From Candidatus Avimuribaculum pullicola (lineage in GTDB: Bacteria > Bacteroidota > Bacteroidia > Bacteroidales > Muribaculaceae): a DNA stretch of 40,541 nucleotides. Both the position numbers and the translations under genes were made by a program. Positions 17,853-26,583 of the stretch are shown piece after piece. The notes under the pieces were generated by a model. It made no database searches and had not been told where the DNA came from. It saw only the letters and a list, made by a program, of their open reading frames with translations. The stretch lies in NCBI GenBank assembly GCA_018716295.1, contig DVKC01000026.1, positions 1 to 40,541 of the forward strand, in the 5' to 3' direction. Within the stretch, counting starts at the first letter, position 1, and each line of letters starts with the position of its first letter.

Positions 17853-19637
17853 TTACAACTCTTTGGTTTTGGCAGCAAGCCACTGCTTTTCACTGTCGTT
17901 GAGATAAGGTGAAAGGCGGTCGTAAACCTGCTTATGGTAATTATTAACTTGTTCTATCTCTTGTGCCGACAAAATAGACGTATCGATAAGTGACCTGTCA
18001 TAAGGGAACAACGTCAACACTTCAAAACGGTAAAAGTCGCCAAACTCGTCGGAATGGTCACCTTCGACTGTAAGCACAAGGTTTTCAATGCGTATTCCAT
18101 AACGCCCAGCCTTGTAAACTCCAGGTTCGTCACTCGTAATCATTCCCGGCAACAATGGAGTGTTATTCTCGTTCAAGCGAATGTTTTGTGGGCCTTCATG
18201 TACTCCTAAGAAATGGCCAACGCCATGCCCCGTTCCATGCAAGTAGCTCATTCCTTCATTCCAAAGGTATATGCGGGCAAGTGCATCGAGTTGCGCTCCG
18301 CGTGTGCCTGCAGGATATTGCGCACGAGCTATGGCAAGGTGTCCTTTAAGTACGAGTGTGTAGTCATGAATCTCATCAGGTGTCGGATTACCGAGCGAGA
18401 TGGTACGCGTAATGTCGGTGGTTCCGTCAAGATATTGAGCACCACTGTCGATGAGCAGCAACCCATCGGCATGGATTGTCGATGCACTCTCCTCGTCGGC
18501 CGAATAGTGTACTATTGCCCCATGCTCCTTGTAACCGGCTATCATGGCGAAACTGTCGCCACGGTACAAGTCACTTTGGCTACGATACTCGATACCTTTT
18601 TTCCACACATCTATTTCATTGTATTTTCCTGTTTCGGCATTCGCTTCGAGCCACATCCACAGGCGCACCAATGCTGCACCGTCACGCTCCATGGCACGGC
18701 GAGTGCCAGCAAGTTGCACATCGTTCTTAACCGCCTTGAGCATTGCTATGGGCGAAGTCGAATACACCTTGATGCAATCGAGCGCACGTGCCAGTGTGTC
18801 GCTCACCTTGGCAGGGTCGAGCATGACAGTCGTGCCTGTGCTTACGCGACCAAGGTAATTGCGCACCTCGTCGTATGGCTTGACTGCCACACCTATCGAC
18901 TTCAGATAATCCTTAACTTCTCGGTCGAGTTTCACATCGTCGATAAACAGCACCTTGGCATCGTCCGACAGATACAGGTAAGAAATAAATACCGGCGTAA
19001 ACTCCACATCGCTTCCCCGCAAGTTGAGCGTCCATGCTATTTCGTCGAGCGACGGTATGAAGATTGAATCGGCACCAGCCTTTTCAACTTCGGCAAGCAC
19101 CCTCGCCATCTTGTCCGAAGCACTTTCACCGGCATATTTCTCGTCGTGGATGAATATTTTGCCCTCGGGGCGTGACGGACGCCCTTCGGTCCACACACGG
19201 TCGGCGATGTTGAAGTCCGACGCAAACCGCAACCCATTACGACCACACATCTCTTCGAGCTGGGCAGCTTGCGCTATCGAGAACAAGTAACCATCGACAG
19301 CAAGCACTGCACCATCATGCAGGTTCGCGGCAATCCATTCATTCACCGTTGCCTCGCCCGGCACATCTTCCTTGTGCATGTCAAATCCCGAGTCTTCGAG
19401 CTGTGCGGCAGCTTGCAGGAAATATCGCGAGTCGGTCCACAACCCAGCTTGGTCAAGTGTCACCACAGCCGTGCCGTTGCTGCCTGTGAAACCACTCACC
19501 CAGTCACGTAACTTCCAGTGTCCGCTTATATACTCGCTCTGGTGGGGGTCGGTACCCGGTATAATCACCGCATCAACACCCAAGCGGCGCATCTCGCTGC
19601 GAACCGCTTCAAGGTTTTTCAGAGTTTCTTTGCTCAT
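17853..19637 (-). CDS. Xaa-Pro aminopeptidase (M24B, aminopeptidase P family)
   Basis: This 594-residue protein has the long three-domain form of aminopeptidase P: two creatinase-like N-terminal domains (one containing PGTDPHQSEYISGHWKLRDW) and a C-terminal pita-bread domain. Metal ligands are visible in LLIDSGAQYLDGTTDITRT (two Asp), LHGTGHGVGHFLGVHEGP (His), TSDEPGVY (Glu) and GIRIENLVL (Glu). It removes an N-terminal residue before proline. No signal peptide is present, so it acts in the cytoplasm and probably helps degrade imported or internal peptides. The promoter candidate is TAAATTTG on the minus strand at 19674-19681. Confidence 0.93.
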   Translation of the reverse strand: MSKETLKNLEAVRSEMRRLGVDAVIIPGTDPHQSEYISGHWKLRDWVSGFTGSNGTAVVTLDQAGLWTDSRYFLQAAAQLEDSGFDMHKEDVPGEATVNEWIAANLHDGAVLAVDGYLFSIAQAAQLEEMCGRNGLRFASDFNIADRVWTEGRPSRPEGKIFIHDEKYAGESASDKMARVLAEVEKAGADSIFIPSLDEIAWTLNLRGSDVEFTPVFISYLYLSDDAKVLFIDDVKLDREVKDYLKSIGVAVKPYDEVRNYLGRVSTGTTVMLDPAKVSDTLARALDCIKVYSTSPIAMLKAVKNDVQLAGTRRAMERDGAALVRLWMWLEANAETGKYNEIDVWKKGIEYRSQSDLYRGDSFAMIAGYKEHGAIVHYSADEESASTIHADGLLLIDSGAQYLDGTTDITRTISLGNPTPDEIHDYTLVLKGHLAIARAQYPAGTRGAQLDALARIYLWNEGMSYLHGTGHGVGHFLGVHEGPQNIRLNENNTPLLPGMITSDEPGVYKAGRYGIRIENLVLTVEGDHSDEFGDFYRFEVLTLFPYDRSLIDTSILSAQEIEQVNNYHKQVYDRLSPYLNDSEKQWLAAKTKEL

Positions 19638-19673
19638 TTCTATATGTTTTAATCAAAAAATTCAATCAACCCA

Positions 19674-19681
19674 CAAATTTA
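19674..19681 (-). promoter_or_regulatory. -7 element for aminopeptidase P / carbonic anhydrase
   Basis: TAAATTTG on the minus strand is an exact -7 match 37 bases before the ATG. No exact TTTG is seen at the -33 position, so the call rests on one element. Confidence 0.45.
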
Positions 19682-19802
19682 CCCAATTTTGCCGAAACAC
19701 CGCCCCACACCACCATTAATTATTTCCGATGGTTTTACACTATTATCAACTGGCCTCAAAAAATTTGCGGGGCGCAATCCTGTCGGCTCTTGTTATTTTT
19801 GC

Positions 19803-19810
19803 TAACTTTG
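19803..19810 (+). promoter_or_regulatory. -7 element for the racemase-family gene
   Basis: TAACTTTG followed by CA matches the -7 consensus and lies 23 bases before the ATG at 19834. The -33 element is not evident. Confidence 0.5.
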
Positions 19811-19833
19811 CATAAATTTTTTACCGACAACTT

Positions 19834-20574
19834 ATGGAAGGACAATACAAATATTTGGAAGACAGTGTTTGCAAAGTAATCGGAGTGATTGGGGGCGTTA
19901 GCTGGGCCTCGTCCGACACATATTACCGCCGCATGAACGAAGTGATGCGCGACCGATACGGCTCGCTCTACTCGGCCAACTTGCTGCTGTATTCCATCCC
20001 GTTCCACAGCTTCGCCGCTCAAGAACGCCTTGCAGCCGAGGGCGACTGGACTATGATGACAGCAACAATGGTCGATGCCGCCATGAGGCTCAAAGCCGGC
20101 GGTGCCGAAGTAATCGTGATTGCTTCCAACACGCTCAACTCGCTGGCTTCGGTCATCGAAGAAAAAGTTGGCGTGAAGGTACTTAACATCATCGACATCG
20201 TGGGTGAGAAAATAATAGCTTCGGGATTGAAAAAAGTAATACTGCTCGGGACAAAGCACACAATGGAAAACACATTCTACAAGCCCACACTCGAAAAGAA
20301 ATTCGGGCTGGAAGTTCTTGTGCCAAACCTCGAAGAACGCAACTACATCAACGACGTGATTTTCGATGAGTTGTGCAACGACATTGTAAAAGCCGAATCA
20401 CGCAAAGGCTACATCGACATTATCAACCGTTTGGAAAAAGAAGGCGGCGAAGGCGTGATACTCGGTTGCACCGAAATTCCATTGCTCATCAGGCAAGGCG
20501 ATGTGGACATTCCCATATTCGACACTACCGAGCTGCATTCAGTTGCCGCTATCGATTACGCTACTCGAAAATAA
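19834..20574 (+). CDS. Aspartate/glutamate racemase family protein with atypical active site
   Basis: This 246-residue protein has the Asp/Glu racemase fold: GVIGGVSWASSDTYYRRMNEVM at the start, VLNIIDIVGEKI and ILLGTKHTMENTFY in the middle, and GEGVILGCTEIPLLI near the end, which supplies the second catalytic Cys. The first catalytic position, normally the Cys of CNTAH, reads ASNTLNS here, so Ser replaces Cys and Asn replaces His. E. coli YgeA also lacks this Cys (it has Thr) and is an L-Asp/L-Glu-specific racemase. The protein is therefore probably an active YgeA-like racemase or a relative with another substrate; substrate and activity are not certain. It has its own -7 box and a strong shared terminator after it. 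Confidence 0.85.
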   Translation: MEGQYKYLEDSVCKVIGVIGGVSWASSDTYYRRMNEVMRDRYGSLYSANLLLYSIPFHSFAAQERLAAEGDWTMMTATMVDAAMRLKAGGAEVIVIASNTLNSLASVIEEKVGVKVLNIIDIVGEKIIASGLKKVILLGTKHTMENTFYKPTLEKKFGLEVLVPNLEERNYINDVIFDELCNDIVKAESRKGYIDIINRLEKEGGEGVILGCTEIPLLIRQGDVDIPIFDTTELHSVAAIDYATRK

Positions 20575-20596
20575 CAAGCTCGTATATACCCAAAAT

Positions 20597-20628
20597 AAAA
20601 ATAGGCTGTCCGTGGACAGCCTATTTTT
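20597..20628. terminator. Bidirectional terminator between the racemase and GH2 genes
   Basis: A perfect 15-bp inverted repeat (20597-20611 with 20614-20628, arm AAAAATAGGCTGTCC) has A and T runs on its outer edges. It can terminate both converging transcripts: the racemase from the left and the GH2 gene from the right. Confidence 0.9.
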
Positions 20629-20646
20629 ATAAATAATGGCGATGTT

Positions 20647-23148
20647 TTATTCGCTGATTATTTCTATCTTGCCTTTCTTCAAGCCTTTGCCTGTGGCTTC
20701 GAGTGTAATCTTGCCCGGCTCTTCGGTCGAAGAAACAATTGCAGTCATCATACCGCTGAAAACGTGCATGTGTGGTTCCTGGAACGACTCAAGCGATGTC
20801 GGGTCGCCATTAGCTCCGGCACGATAATAGCCCTTGCCTTTCACCTTGAACGAAATCTCGTTATCGGCAGTAGGACACAAGTTACCATCCTTGTCAACCA
20901 CCTTCACAGTGATGAACGAAAGATCCTTGCCATCGGCCTTGATTTGCGAACGGTCGGCAACAAGCTCTATGTGGTGAGGTTTCCCAGCCGTGTGCATCTC
21001 GGTTTCGGCCACTGCGTTGCCTTTTTCGTCGTATGCCACCACCTTCACCGTTCCCGGTTCATACTTGGTATCCATCCACATCAAGCGGTAACGCTGCTGG
21101 CGCAGGAAGCGTGTCGAACCTACAGTATCCTCGGTATTATAAACCTTTATCGAAGTATCCTTGGTACGTTTGCCCTGGCTCTTGCCATTGATAAACACTT
21201 CGGCAGTAGGATAATTGGTGTAAACAAATATCGGCGTAACCTCTCCTTCACGACCTTCCCAGTTCCAGTGAGGCAGCACGTGCAATGTTTCAGCTTCTTT
21301 GTTCCAATGGCTACGATAGAGGTAGTAACGATCCTTGGGCAGACCAGCAAGGTCAAGAATACCGAAAAGTGACGAGTGGCTTGGCCAATCACTATAATAA
21401 GGAGTAGGTTCACCGAGGTAGTCAAAGCCTGTCCATACAAATTCACCTATGCAATATGGCAGATCGTCGTGCTGTATGAAATCGTCTTCAGGCAAGTTTG
21501 ACCATCCGCAATGCTCAACGTCGTAAGACGAAGCCTGGTGGTCGTCATACTTCTGCATCGAACGGCGCACTACAGGGAACTTGTAAACGCCACGCGAGCT
21601 GACAGTCGAAGCAGTTTCACTGCCAAGGATTATCTCCTGCGGCAATTTCTCGTAATTCTCCTGATACTTGTGCGGGCGGTAGTTAAATCCAGCCACATCC
21701 ATTGTTGCAGCAATGTTATTGTTGACTACGGCATCAGGATTGTCCATACCTTGTGTTACAGGACGGGTAGGATCTTCACGGTGGCAAATGTCTTGCAAGA
21801 AGCGAGCCAACTTCACACCTGGATTACCTGGCCACTGGTCGGGCACTTCATTGCCCACGCACCACATCACCACACTCGGATTGCTACGGAACTGGTGCAA
21901 CAAGTTGACCAAGTCTTTTTCGGCCCATTCGTCAAAGAATTTGTGGTAACCGTTATCCATTTTGGGGGCTTTCCATTCGTCGAACGATTCCACCATGACC
22001 ATCATACCCATTTCGTCACAAGCGCGGATAAGCTCGGGAGCTGGCATGTTGTGAGATGTACGTATGGCGTTGCAACCCATATCTTTCAACAAACGTATTT
22101 GGCGACGTATGCCAGCCTCGTTGGCAATACCTCCAAGCGGGCCAAGGTCGTGGTGGTTGCACACGCCACGGAAGTAGGTATGCTCGCCATTCAAGAAGAA
22201 GCCCTTGCCTGGAATAATCTCTATTGAGCGCACACCAAACGGAGTGGTGTATTCGTCTTTCAACACATTGCCTTCATATATTTTCGACACTGCCGAATAA
22301 AGTGTCGGGCTGCTTGGCGACCACAGCGACGGATTGTCGATGACGAAATCCTGCTCGAATGCCTTGCCTCCATCGTAAGGCGACCCTTGCTTCTCGGCTG
22401 TTGCAACTACATTGCCGGCAGCGTCGCGCAATTCAGTCACGATGCGGTAGTCCGAAATTTTCTTGCTTTCAGGCATGTCAAGGTTTGTGACAAGATGCAC
22501 CTTGGCATATTCCTTGTCAACAACGGGAGTTGTAAGATACGTACCCCACACTGGCACATGGGCATCTTCGTTGACAATGAGATGTACGTTGCGGTAAAGG
22601 CCAGCACCAGGATACCAACGCGACGACTCAGTTTCATTCTCAAGGCGCACGGCAAGCGTGTTGCCTTCGGCCTTCAAATAAGGCGTTACGTCGATATAAA
22701 ACGAGTTATAGCCGTATGGCCAATAACCCACTTCTTTGCCGTTCAACCACACACGTGCATGGCTCATGGCTCCATCGAAAATCAATGTGGCAGTCTTGCC
22801 GGCAGCAAAAGCAGGAGCGTCAAATTCCAGCCTGTACCACCCCACCCCGATAAACGGAAGCCCGCCAGTGCGCCCGGCGTGTTCCATCTCTTCGGTCTGG
22901 CCATCTTGTGCGATAGCCATGTTCTGGCGGTCATTGTTGATATCAAATGGGCCGTAAATAGCCCAGTCGTGTGGAACAACCACCGACTGCCACTCGGTAT
23001 CGTCAAACTCAACATTGCTAAAGCTTGACTGATCTTCACGGGTAAACTTCCAACCTTTCTCGAAAGTTTGTTCAGTCCTCACCTCTTGCGCTACCATGCC
23101 TAACGACATGAAAGCCAACAAGGCGACTAATAATGTGATTTTTCTCAT
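20647..23148 (-). CDS. Secreted glycoside hydrolase family 2 (beta-galactosidase-like)
   Basis: This 833-residue enzyme has a signal peptide ending MVAQ. The N-terminal jelly-roll shows FEKGWKFTREDQ, WQSVVVPHDWAI and WLNGKEVGYWPYGYNSF. An Ig-like middle domain precedes the TIM barrel (PFGVRSIEIIPGKGFFLNGE, RGVCNHHDLGPLGG, NAIRTSHNMP). The acid/base is Glu434 in MWCVGNEVPD and the nucleophile probably Glu511 in ILGSETAS. GEFVWTGFDYLGEPTPY follows, and C-terminal Ig-like domains (about 650-830) close the protein. The retaining fold is clear. Beta-galactosidase is the closest reading, but other beta-linked sugars are possible. There is no SusCD pair beside it, so it stands alone. It has its own -7 box (23194-23201) although it lies behind gldM on the same strand. 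Confidence 0.92.
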   Translation of the reverse strand: MRKITLLVALLAFMSLGMVAQEVRTEQTFEKGWKFTREDQSSFSNVEFDDTEWQSVVVPHDWAIYGPFDINNDRQNMAIAQDGQTEEMEHAGRTGGLPFIGVGWYRLEFDAPAFAAGKTATLIFDGAMSHARVWLNGKEVGYWPYGYNSFYIDVTPYLKAEGNTLAVRLENETESSRWYPGAGLYRNVHLIVNEDAHVPVWGTYLTTPVVDKEYAKVHLVTNLDMPESKKISDYRIVTELRDAAGNVVATAEKQGSPYDGGKAFEQDFVIDNPSLWSPSSPTLYSAVSKIYEGNVLKDEYTTPFGVRSIEIIPGKGFFLNGEHTYFRGVCNHHDLGPLGGIANEAGIRRQIRLLKDMGCNAIRTSHNMPAPELIRACDEMGMMVMVESFDEWKAPKMDNGYHKFFDEWAEKDLVNLLHQFRSNPSVVMWCVGNEVPDQWPGNPGVKLARFLQDICHREDPTRPVTQGMDNPDAVVNNNIAATMDVAGFNYRPHKYQENYEKLPQEIILGSETASTVSSRGVYKFPVVRRSMQKYDDHQASSYDVEHCGWSNLPEDDFIQHDDLPYCIGEFVWTGFDYLGEPTPYYSDWPSHSSLFGILDLAGLPKDRYYLYRSHWNKEAETLHVLPHWNWEGREGEVTPIFVYTNYPTAEVFINGKSQGKRTKDTSIKVYNTEDTVGSTRFLRQQRYRLMWMDTKYEPGTVKVVAYDEKGNAVAETEMHTAGKPHHIELVADRSQIKADGKDLSFITVKVVDKDGNLCPTADNEISFKVKGKGYYRAGANGDPTSLESFQEPHMHVFSGMMTAIVSSTEEPGKITLEATGKGLKKGKIEIISE

Positions 23149-23193
23149 AGTATAAATGTTAATAATGAATGGCTAAAATTACAACTTTCTGCG

Positions 23194-23201
23194 CAAAAGT
23201 A
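23194..23201 (-). promoter_or_regulatory. -7 element for the GH2 gene
   Basis: TACTTTTG on the minus strand fits TAnnTTTG, 45 bases before the ATG. No exact -33 TTTG is present. It suggests the GH2 gene is not simply the tail of the gldLM transcript. Confidence 0.45.
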
Positions 23202-23258
23202 CCAACCTGATGCTAAATTTTTTAAATTTATAACATTCTAAAATACACTAACATGCAA

Positions 23259-24584
23259 TCATATAATTATCATGTTTATTGGAGAAATCTGCTTGGTCGT
23301 GCCATCGGGCGATGCTACCACTATTGAGGTAACATAAAACTTGTCGCCTGGCGACAACTTCAATATTTGCTCATGCTGGGCAGCCGACAACTTATTGCCT
23401 TGCGACCGCGCCGAACTAATCTCTCCACTACCGTTCTTTATCATCATTGTTTCAAAACTTTTGACAATGAATTTCACCGAAGGCCCTTCGTTGACACGTG
23501 CTTCCACGCCGACGGCGTTACTAAGGTCTTCACGGCGAATAGGCACACCACCGTAGTAATTGCGCACGGCATTGTCACTTCCGCGGTATGTCAAGAATGC
23601 CACAGGGTCGGGCAACGGCTGCACCTTGTAGTCATAATCGCACAGGTGGGTGCGCTTCCCATCGCGCACGCAATATATCCTCAACGACAATGCACGGACA
23701 TTCCCCTGAGGCGTAATTATGCAAGTTCCACCACGCCGCACGACAGTTCCGCCCGAAGCTGAAAAATCAAGTTGGTCAAATGGCACACCGGCACAAAAAA
23801 TATTCAAGACATTGCCATACCCTGCATACAACGTATTAATCACAGATGGCGACACGAGCACTACCGGCACGTCAAACATGCCATTGTCGTCAACGATGCG
23901 CTGACCTTCATTGATAAGCACGTAGCTCCCCACGCCACTTCTCACACCAGCCAAGCCATCTTCCAACAACGAGTGATGCACCTCGGCCAACATTTGCACG
24001 ACCTCTTCTTCGATGCAATTAAGCATCATAACCCCGCCTATAGCTGGCAGATAAGAGAATGTTTCACGTTCCCACGACATTCCCCTGACACTGCTTTGCA
24101 AGTTCAGGAACGAAGACACATAAACACGCTTCGTGCTATCGGCTATCAACTGCAACATGCTTTCACGGTAAGCATCCAATGCAAGGCGCAACGCCTTGCC
24201 TTTACCATTGGTTGCCGACAACATCACGCCAGGCGTCGCGTTCAGGTCGTCGCGTGCATGCAACTTGCCTCGGCAATAATCATCCTTGTCGGCATATTGC
24301 GCTATCGCTTCACGCAGGCTGTCGAGCATCAGCCGCATTGATTGCGTGCGAGCATAAGCCTGTTCCGAAACTGCAATCAATTGCTCGTCGTGCCGCATCG
24401 CCACCTGTACACGCATCGTGTCGATATACTCCTCGGTAGCGGCAATCCGCTCCATCAATTTCTTATCCACCAAGTCGTATCCCTGAAGCACATCCGATGA
24501 AATATTGATGGCAAGCATGGCAATAAGTATCACATACAGCAGATTTATCATTTTCTGCCGTGGTGGCATTACATATTTCGACAT
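23259..24584 (-). CDS. gldM: Type IX secretion / gliding motor protein GldM (PorM)
   Basis: This 441-residue protein has the GldM start: a short cytoplasmic tail PPRQKMIN with Arg9, then one membrane helix (about 13-30, LLYVILIAMLAINIS). A long periplasmic part follows, with a helical region and then beta domains. VSPSVINTLYAGYGNVLNI and KVQPLPDPVAFL match GldM landmarks. By established work GldM is the rotating shaft that carries force from the GldL ring to the outer membrane secretion complex. Arg9 corresponds to the residue that pairs with the GldL glutamate. It is shorter than the roughly 510 residues of Flavobacterium GldM. It follows gldL after 14 bases. gldN, which usually comes next, is absent and a GH2 gene takes its place. 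Confidence 0.88.
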   Translation of the reverse strand: MSKYVMPPRQKMINLLYVILIAMLAINISSDVLQGYDLVDKKLMERIAATEEYIDTMRVQVAMRHDEQLIAVSEQAYARTQSMRLMLDSLREAIAQYADKDDYCRGKLHARDDLNATPGVMLSATNGKGKALRLALDAYRESMLQLIADSTKRVYVSSFLNLQSSVRGMSWERETFSYLPAIGGVMMLNCIEEEVVQMLAEVHHSLLEDGLAGVRSGVGSYVLINEGQRIVDDNGMFDVPVVLVSPSVINTLYAGYGNVLNIFCAGVPFDQLDFSASGGTVVRRGGTCIITPQGNVRALSLRIYCVRDGKRTHLCDYDYKVQPLPDPVAFLTYRGSDNAVRNYYGGVPIRREDLSNAVGVEARVNEGPSVKFIVKSFETMMIKNGSGEISSARSQGNKLSAAQHEQILKLSPGDKFYVTSIVVASPDGTTKQISPINMIII

Positions 24585-24598
24585 ATCACAACACGCAC

Positions 24599-25132
24599 TT
24601 ATTTCTTCTTGCCACCTTTCACTTCAGGCACATTGAGAGCCTCAAGCATTCGAGCATACTGGTTATTTAACAATTGCACCTGGTTCACAAGGCGTGAAGT
24701 TTCTACTTCTATCGACACAAAAGTATCGGGATTTACTGCCGCCGAACCAGCCGAAACCTTCTTGATTTGCTCCTCATAAGCTTCGTTCAGGCGCGTCAGG
24801 TTGTCGTCAAGCCGCTTCATTTGCTCGGCATAACGAGCAGCCATTTCTCCAGTCGGATCGGGCAGCGACACCTCTTCGGCCTGTGACTTGCCATTTTCTT
24901 TCAATTGCGGGAACACCTTGTCCCACTTGTAATCGGTAGCCGGCACGTCGAAACCCGATATGAAAAAGATGAATACCTCGGTAAACAAACCTATCATCAG
25001 AAACAGGTTGTCGTATGGCATGTGCGCAATCTTGAACACTGCGCCCAAGATCACCAAACACGCACCCCAGCAATAAGCAATATTATAGAACCGTTTGCCT
25101 GCCCGGCTTGATAAAAATCGTTGAATTCCCAT
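24599..25132 (-). CDS. gldL: Type IX secretion / gliding motor protein GldL (PorL)
   Basis: This 177-residue protein has two membrane helices (about 16-36 and 42-62) and a cytoplasmic tail with coiled-coil character (MAARYAEQMKRLDDNLTRL). The second helix contains LFTEVFIFFISGFD with Glu52, the conserved buried glutamate that GldL uses to harness the proton motive force. GldL forms the inner membrane ring around GldM. The gene is directly upstream of gldM with the same orientation. gldK, its usual upstream neighbour, is not here; an OmpA-family gene lies 129 bases upstream instead. It has no obvious promoter of its own, so transcription from the OmpA promoter through the intervening hairpin is likely. 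Confidence 0.88.
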   Translation of the reverse strand: MGIQRFLSSRAGKRFYNIAYCWGACLVILGAVFKIAHMPYDNLFLMIGLFTEVFIFFISGFDVPATDYKWDKVFPQLKENGKSQAEEVSLPDPTGEMAARYAEQMKRLDDNLTRLNEAYEEQIKKVSAGSAAVNPDTFVSIEVETSRLVNQVQLLNNQYARMLEALNVPEVKGGKKK

Positions 25133-25173
25133 GATTTATTTCTATAGTATAATGAAGTGTTTTGTCATTCAGC

Positions 25174-25229
25174 ACCCTTGGAAATGCCTTGACGATGGCA
25201 AACAATTGCCACAAGGCATCTCCAAGGGT
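25174..25229 (-). other. Long nested hairpin between the OmpA-family gene and gldL
   Basis: An 18-bp outer stem (25174-25191 with 25212-25229, a single mismatch that can be a G-U pair) encloses a perfect 6-bp inner hairpin (TGGCAA 25196-25201 with TTGCCA 25206-25211). On the minus strand no U run follows, so it is not a standard terminator. It lies entirely in the 129-base gap between two co-oriented genes. Attenuation, RNA processing or a REP-like repeat are the options. Confidence 0.65.
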
Positions 25230-25261
25230 AGCATAATTACATCGTGTGAAGCCTGTATGGA

Positions 25262-26335
25262 TTAATGGCGGGAAAACAATATTTTCGCATTACAGCCACT
25301 TACATTCTTATAGCCCAATTCTTCGGCATTGATCACAGTGATGCGCTTGGCGTCAACGCCAAATGTTGACTCAAGCAACGACCGTATGGCTTGAATACGC
25401 CCTTCGCGCAACTTCCCGTCAATCTCGGCGTTATTCAGATTGTCACTGAAAGCCACGATTTTTATACTGTAATCATTCTCTTTGAGCCAAGTACCTATCG
25501 CCTCGATTTTGGCACGCTGTTCCTCGCCAAGGAATGAACTGTATTGCTCAAAAAATATATCTATCGAACCCTCTTCATGTTCGGGAGCAATCATGACCTT
25601 TCCATCGGGCACTGCCTCATTCTTCTGGTCAACTTCTTGACGCAATCTGTTGACCTCTTCATTAAGCCTCTCGACTTCGCTATTGAGGAAATCCACTTTC
25701 CCGCACACGTCGTCATACATAGCCTCGAAAACCTCGGCACGACCCTCCTTATGGCATCCGAAACTATAACGCAAGCCTACCGTCAAGTCGGCACTGACAC
25801 CGACTTGCTTATCGCCGTCACGACGAAATTCCATTCCTGAAACTGCGGCTTCGGCAAATATGCCCCAATGCGGTGCGAAATTATAACCAGCACCTATCCC
25901 AGCATGGATTTCAGGCCGATCGCGGTTCTCACCGCTGCGCAAACGGTAGTATGCAAGCCCTGCATTGAAATCGAAAGAAAAACGGTCGTTGTCGTTGTAA
26001 GCATCAAACAAGTCCAACAGGCTCAACGTGTAATCGGCACCTAATGAAAAGAACCCACTTGTAATGCCCTGGTCAAATTCGCGTTTTCCGACTCCAAAGA
26101 CCAAACGCAAGCCCGACCTGTCATTAAACCACGAACCAACACCTATTTTCCCAGCAAAGCCATTAGCACCTTCACCTTTAGTCCAAGCTACATTGCTACC
26201 AAGACCACCGGTGATATAAATGTTTTGGGAAAACGTGTTCTCGGCATTTTCTGTCGATAATTCATCGTTCTGCGCAAAAACAGTAGTACATGCCATCAAC
26301 AGACAGCATGCTAGTAAATTTTTTTTCATAATCAT
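25262..26335 (-). CDS. OmpA-family outer membrane protein
   Basis: This 357-residue protein has a signal peptide (MKKNLLACCLLMAC to FAQ). Its N-terminal beta-barrel has alternating strands (NIYITGGLGSNVAWTKG; SGLRLVFGVGKREFDQG; APHWGIFAEAAVSGMEFRR; LTVGLRYSFG). A short coiled coil follows (VERLNEEVNRLRQEVDQ, about 215-240). The C-terminal OmpA-like domain starts at IDIFFEQYSSFLGEEQRAKI and includes YSIKIVAFSDNLNNAEIDGKLREGRIQAI. Binding of peptidoglycan is expected for such domains, but the usual Asp/Arg pair is only partly recognisable. It may link the gldLM apparatus to the wall or outer membrane, which is inferred from position only. It has a full-consensus promoter of its own. ATG two codons later (26329) is an alternative start. 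Confidence 0.82.
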   Translation of the reverse strand: MIMKKNLLACCLLMACTTVFAQNDELSTENAENTFSQNIYITGGLGSNVAWTKGEGANGFAGKIGVGSWFNDRSGLRLVFGVGKREFDQGITSGFFSLGADYTLSLLDLFDAYNDNDRFSFDFNAGLAYYRLRSGENRDRPEIHAGIGAGYNFAPHWGIFAEAAVSGMEFRRDGDKQVGVSADLTVGLRYSFGCHKEGRAEVFEAMYDDVCGKVDFLNSEVERLNEEVNRLRQEVDQKNEAVPDGKVMIAPEHEEGSIDIFFEQYSSFLGEEQRAKIEAIGTWLKENDYSIKIVAFSDNLNNAEIDGKLREGRIQAIRSLLESTFGVDAKRITVINAEELGYKNVSGCNAKILFSRH

Positions 26336-26380
26336 ACAAATTTTTTCCTTTTATATAAACTCCTATCCATATATGTGATA

Positions 26381-26411
26381 CAAATGTAGTCAAATTAAGG
26401 CGCATCGCAAA
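26381..26411 (-). promoter_or_regulatory. Bacteroidota sigma-70 promoter for the OmpA-family gene
   Basis: On the minus strand TTTG (26408-26411) and TACATTTG (26381-26388) are separated by exactly 19 bases. The expected start is near 26375, 40 nt before the ATG. It probably also drives gldL and gldM. Confidence 0.8.
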
Positions 26412-26498
26412 GAATCTCGCAGATTTTCGACCCCATAAATATATTTTTGCAACAAAATAACAGCAACAACGAAACAAAACTGCCGCCAATTAAAAGAG

Positions 26499-26520
26499 TT
26501 TGCAATTCGCGAATTGCAAA
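26499..26520. promoter_or_regulatory. Operator palindrome 1 of the HTH-NTase unit
   Basis: This is a perfect 22-bp palindrome with core TGCAATTCGCGAATTGCA (26501-26518). The same 18-bp core recurs 89 bp downstream. On its right edge TAAATTTG can be read on the minus strand (26517-26524), mirroring the plus-strand -7 box at the second copy. It is a likely binding site for the adjacent winged-helix protein. Confidence 0.75.
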
Positions 26521-26530
26521 TTTAAGCTAT

Positions 26531-26553
26531 TAGTCTTAAAACAAAAAAGACTA
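26531..26553. repeat. Short inverted repeat between the two operators
   Basis: TAGTCTT (26531-26537) and AAGACTA (26547-26553) form an inverted repeat with a 9-base spacer, placed between the two 18-bp palindromes. It could be a further regulator site or DNA-bend element. Evidence is limited to the symmetry. Confidence 0.4.
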
Positions 26554-26583
26554 TAAACACTTGTATATAACTAAATTATTATA

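Noticed and set aside
18213..19067. 284-codon open frame on the plus strand
   Set aside because: It is antisense to aminopeptidase P and has no recognisable motif.
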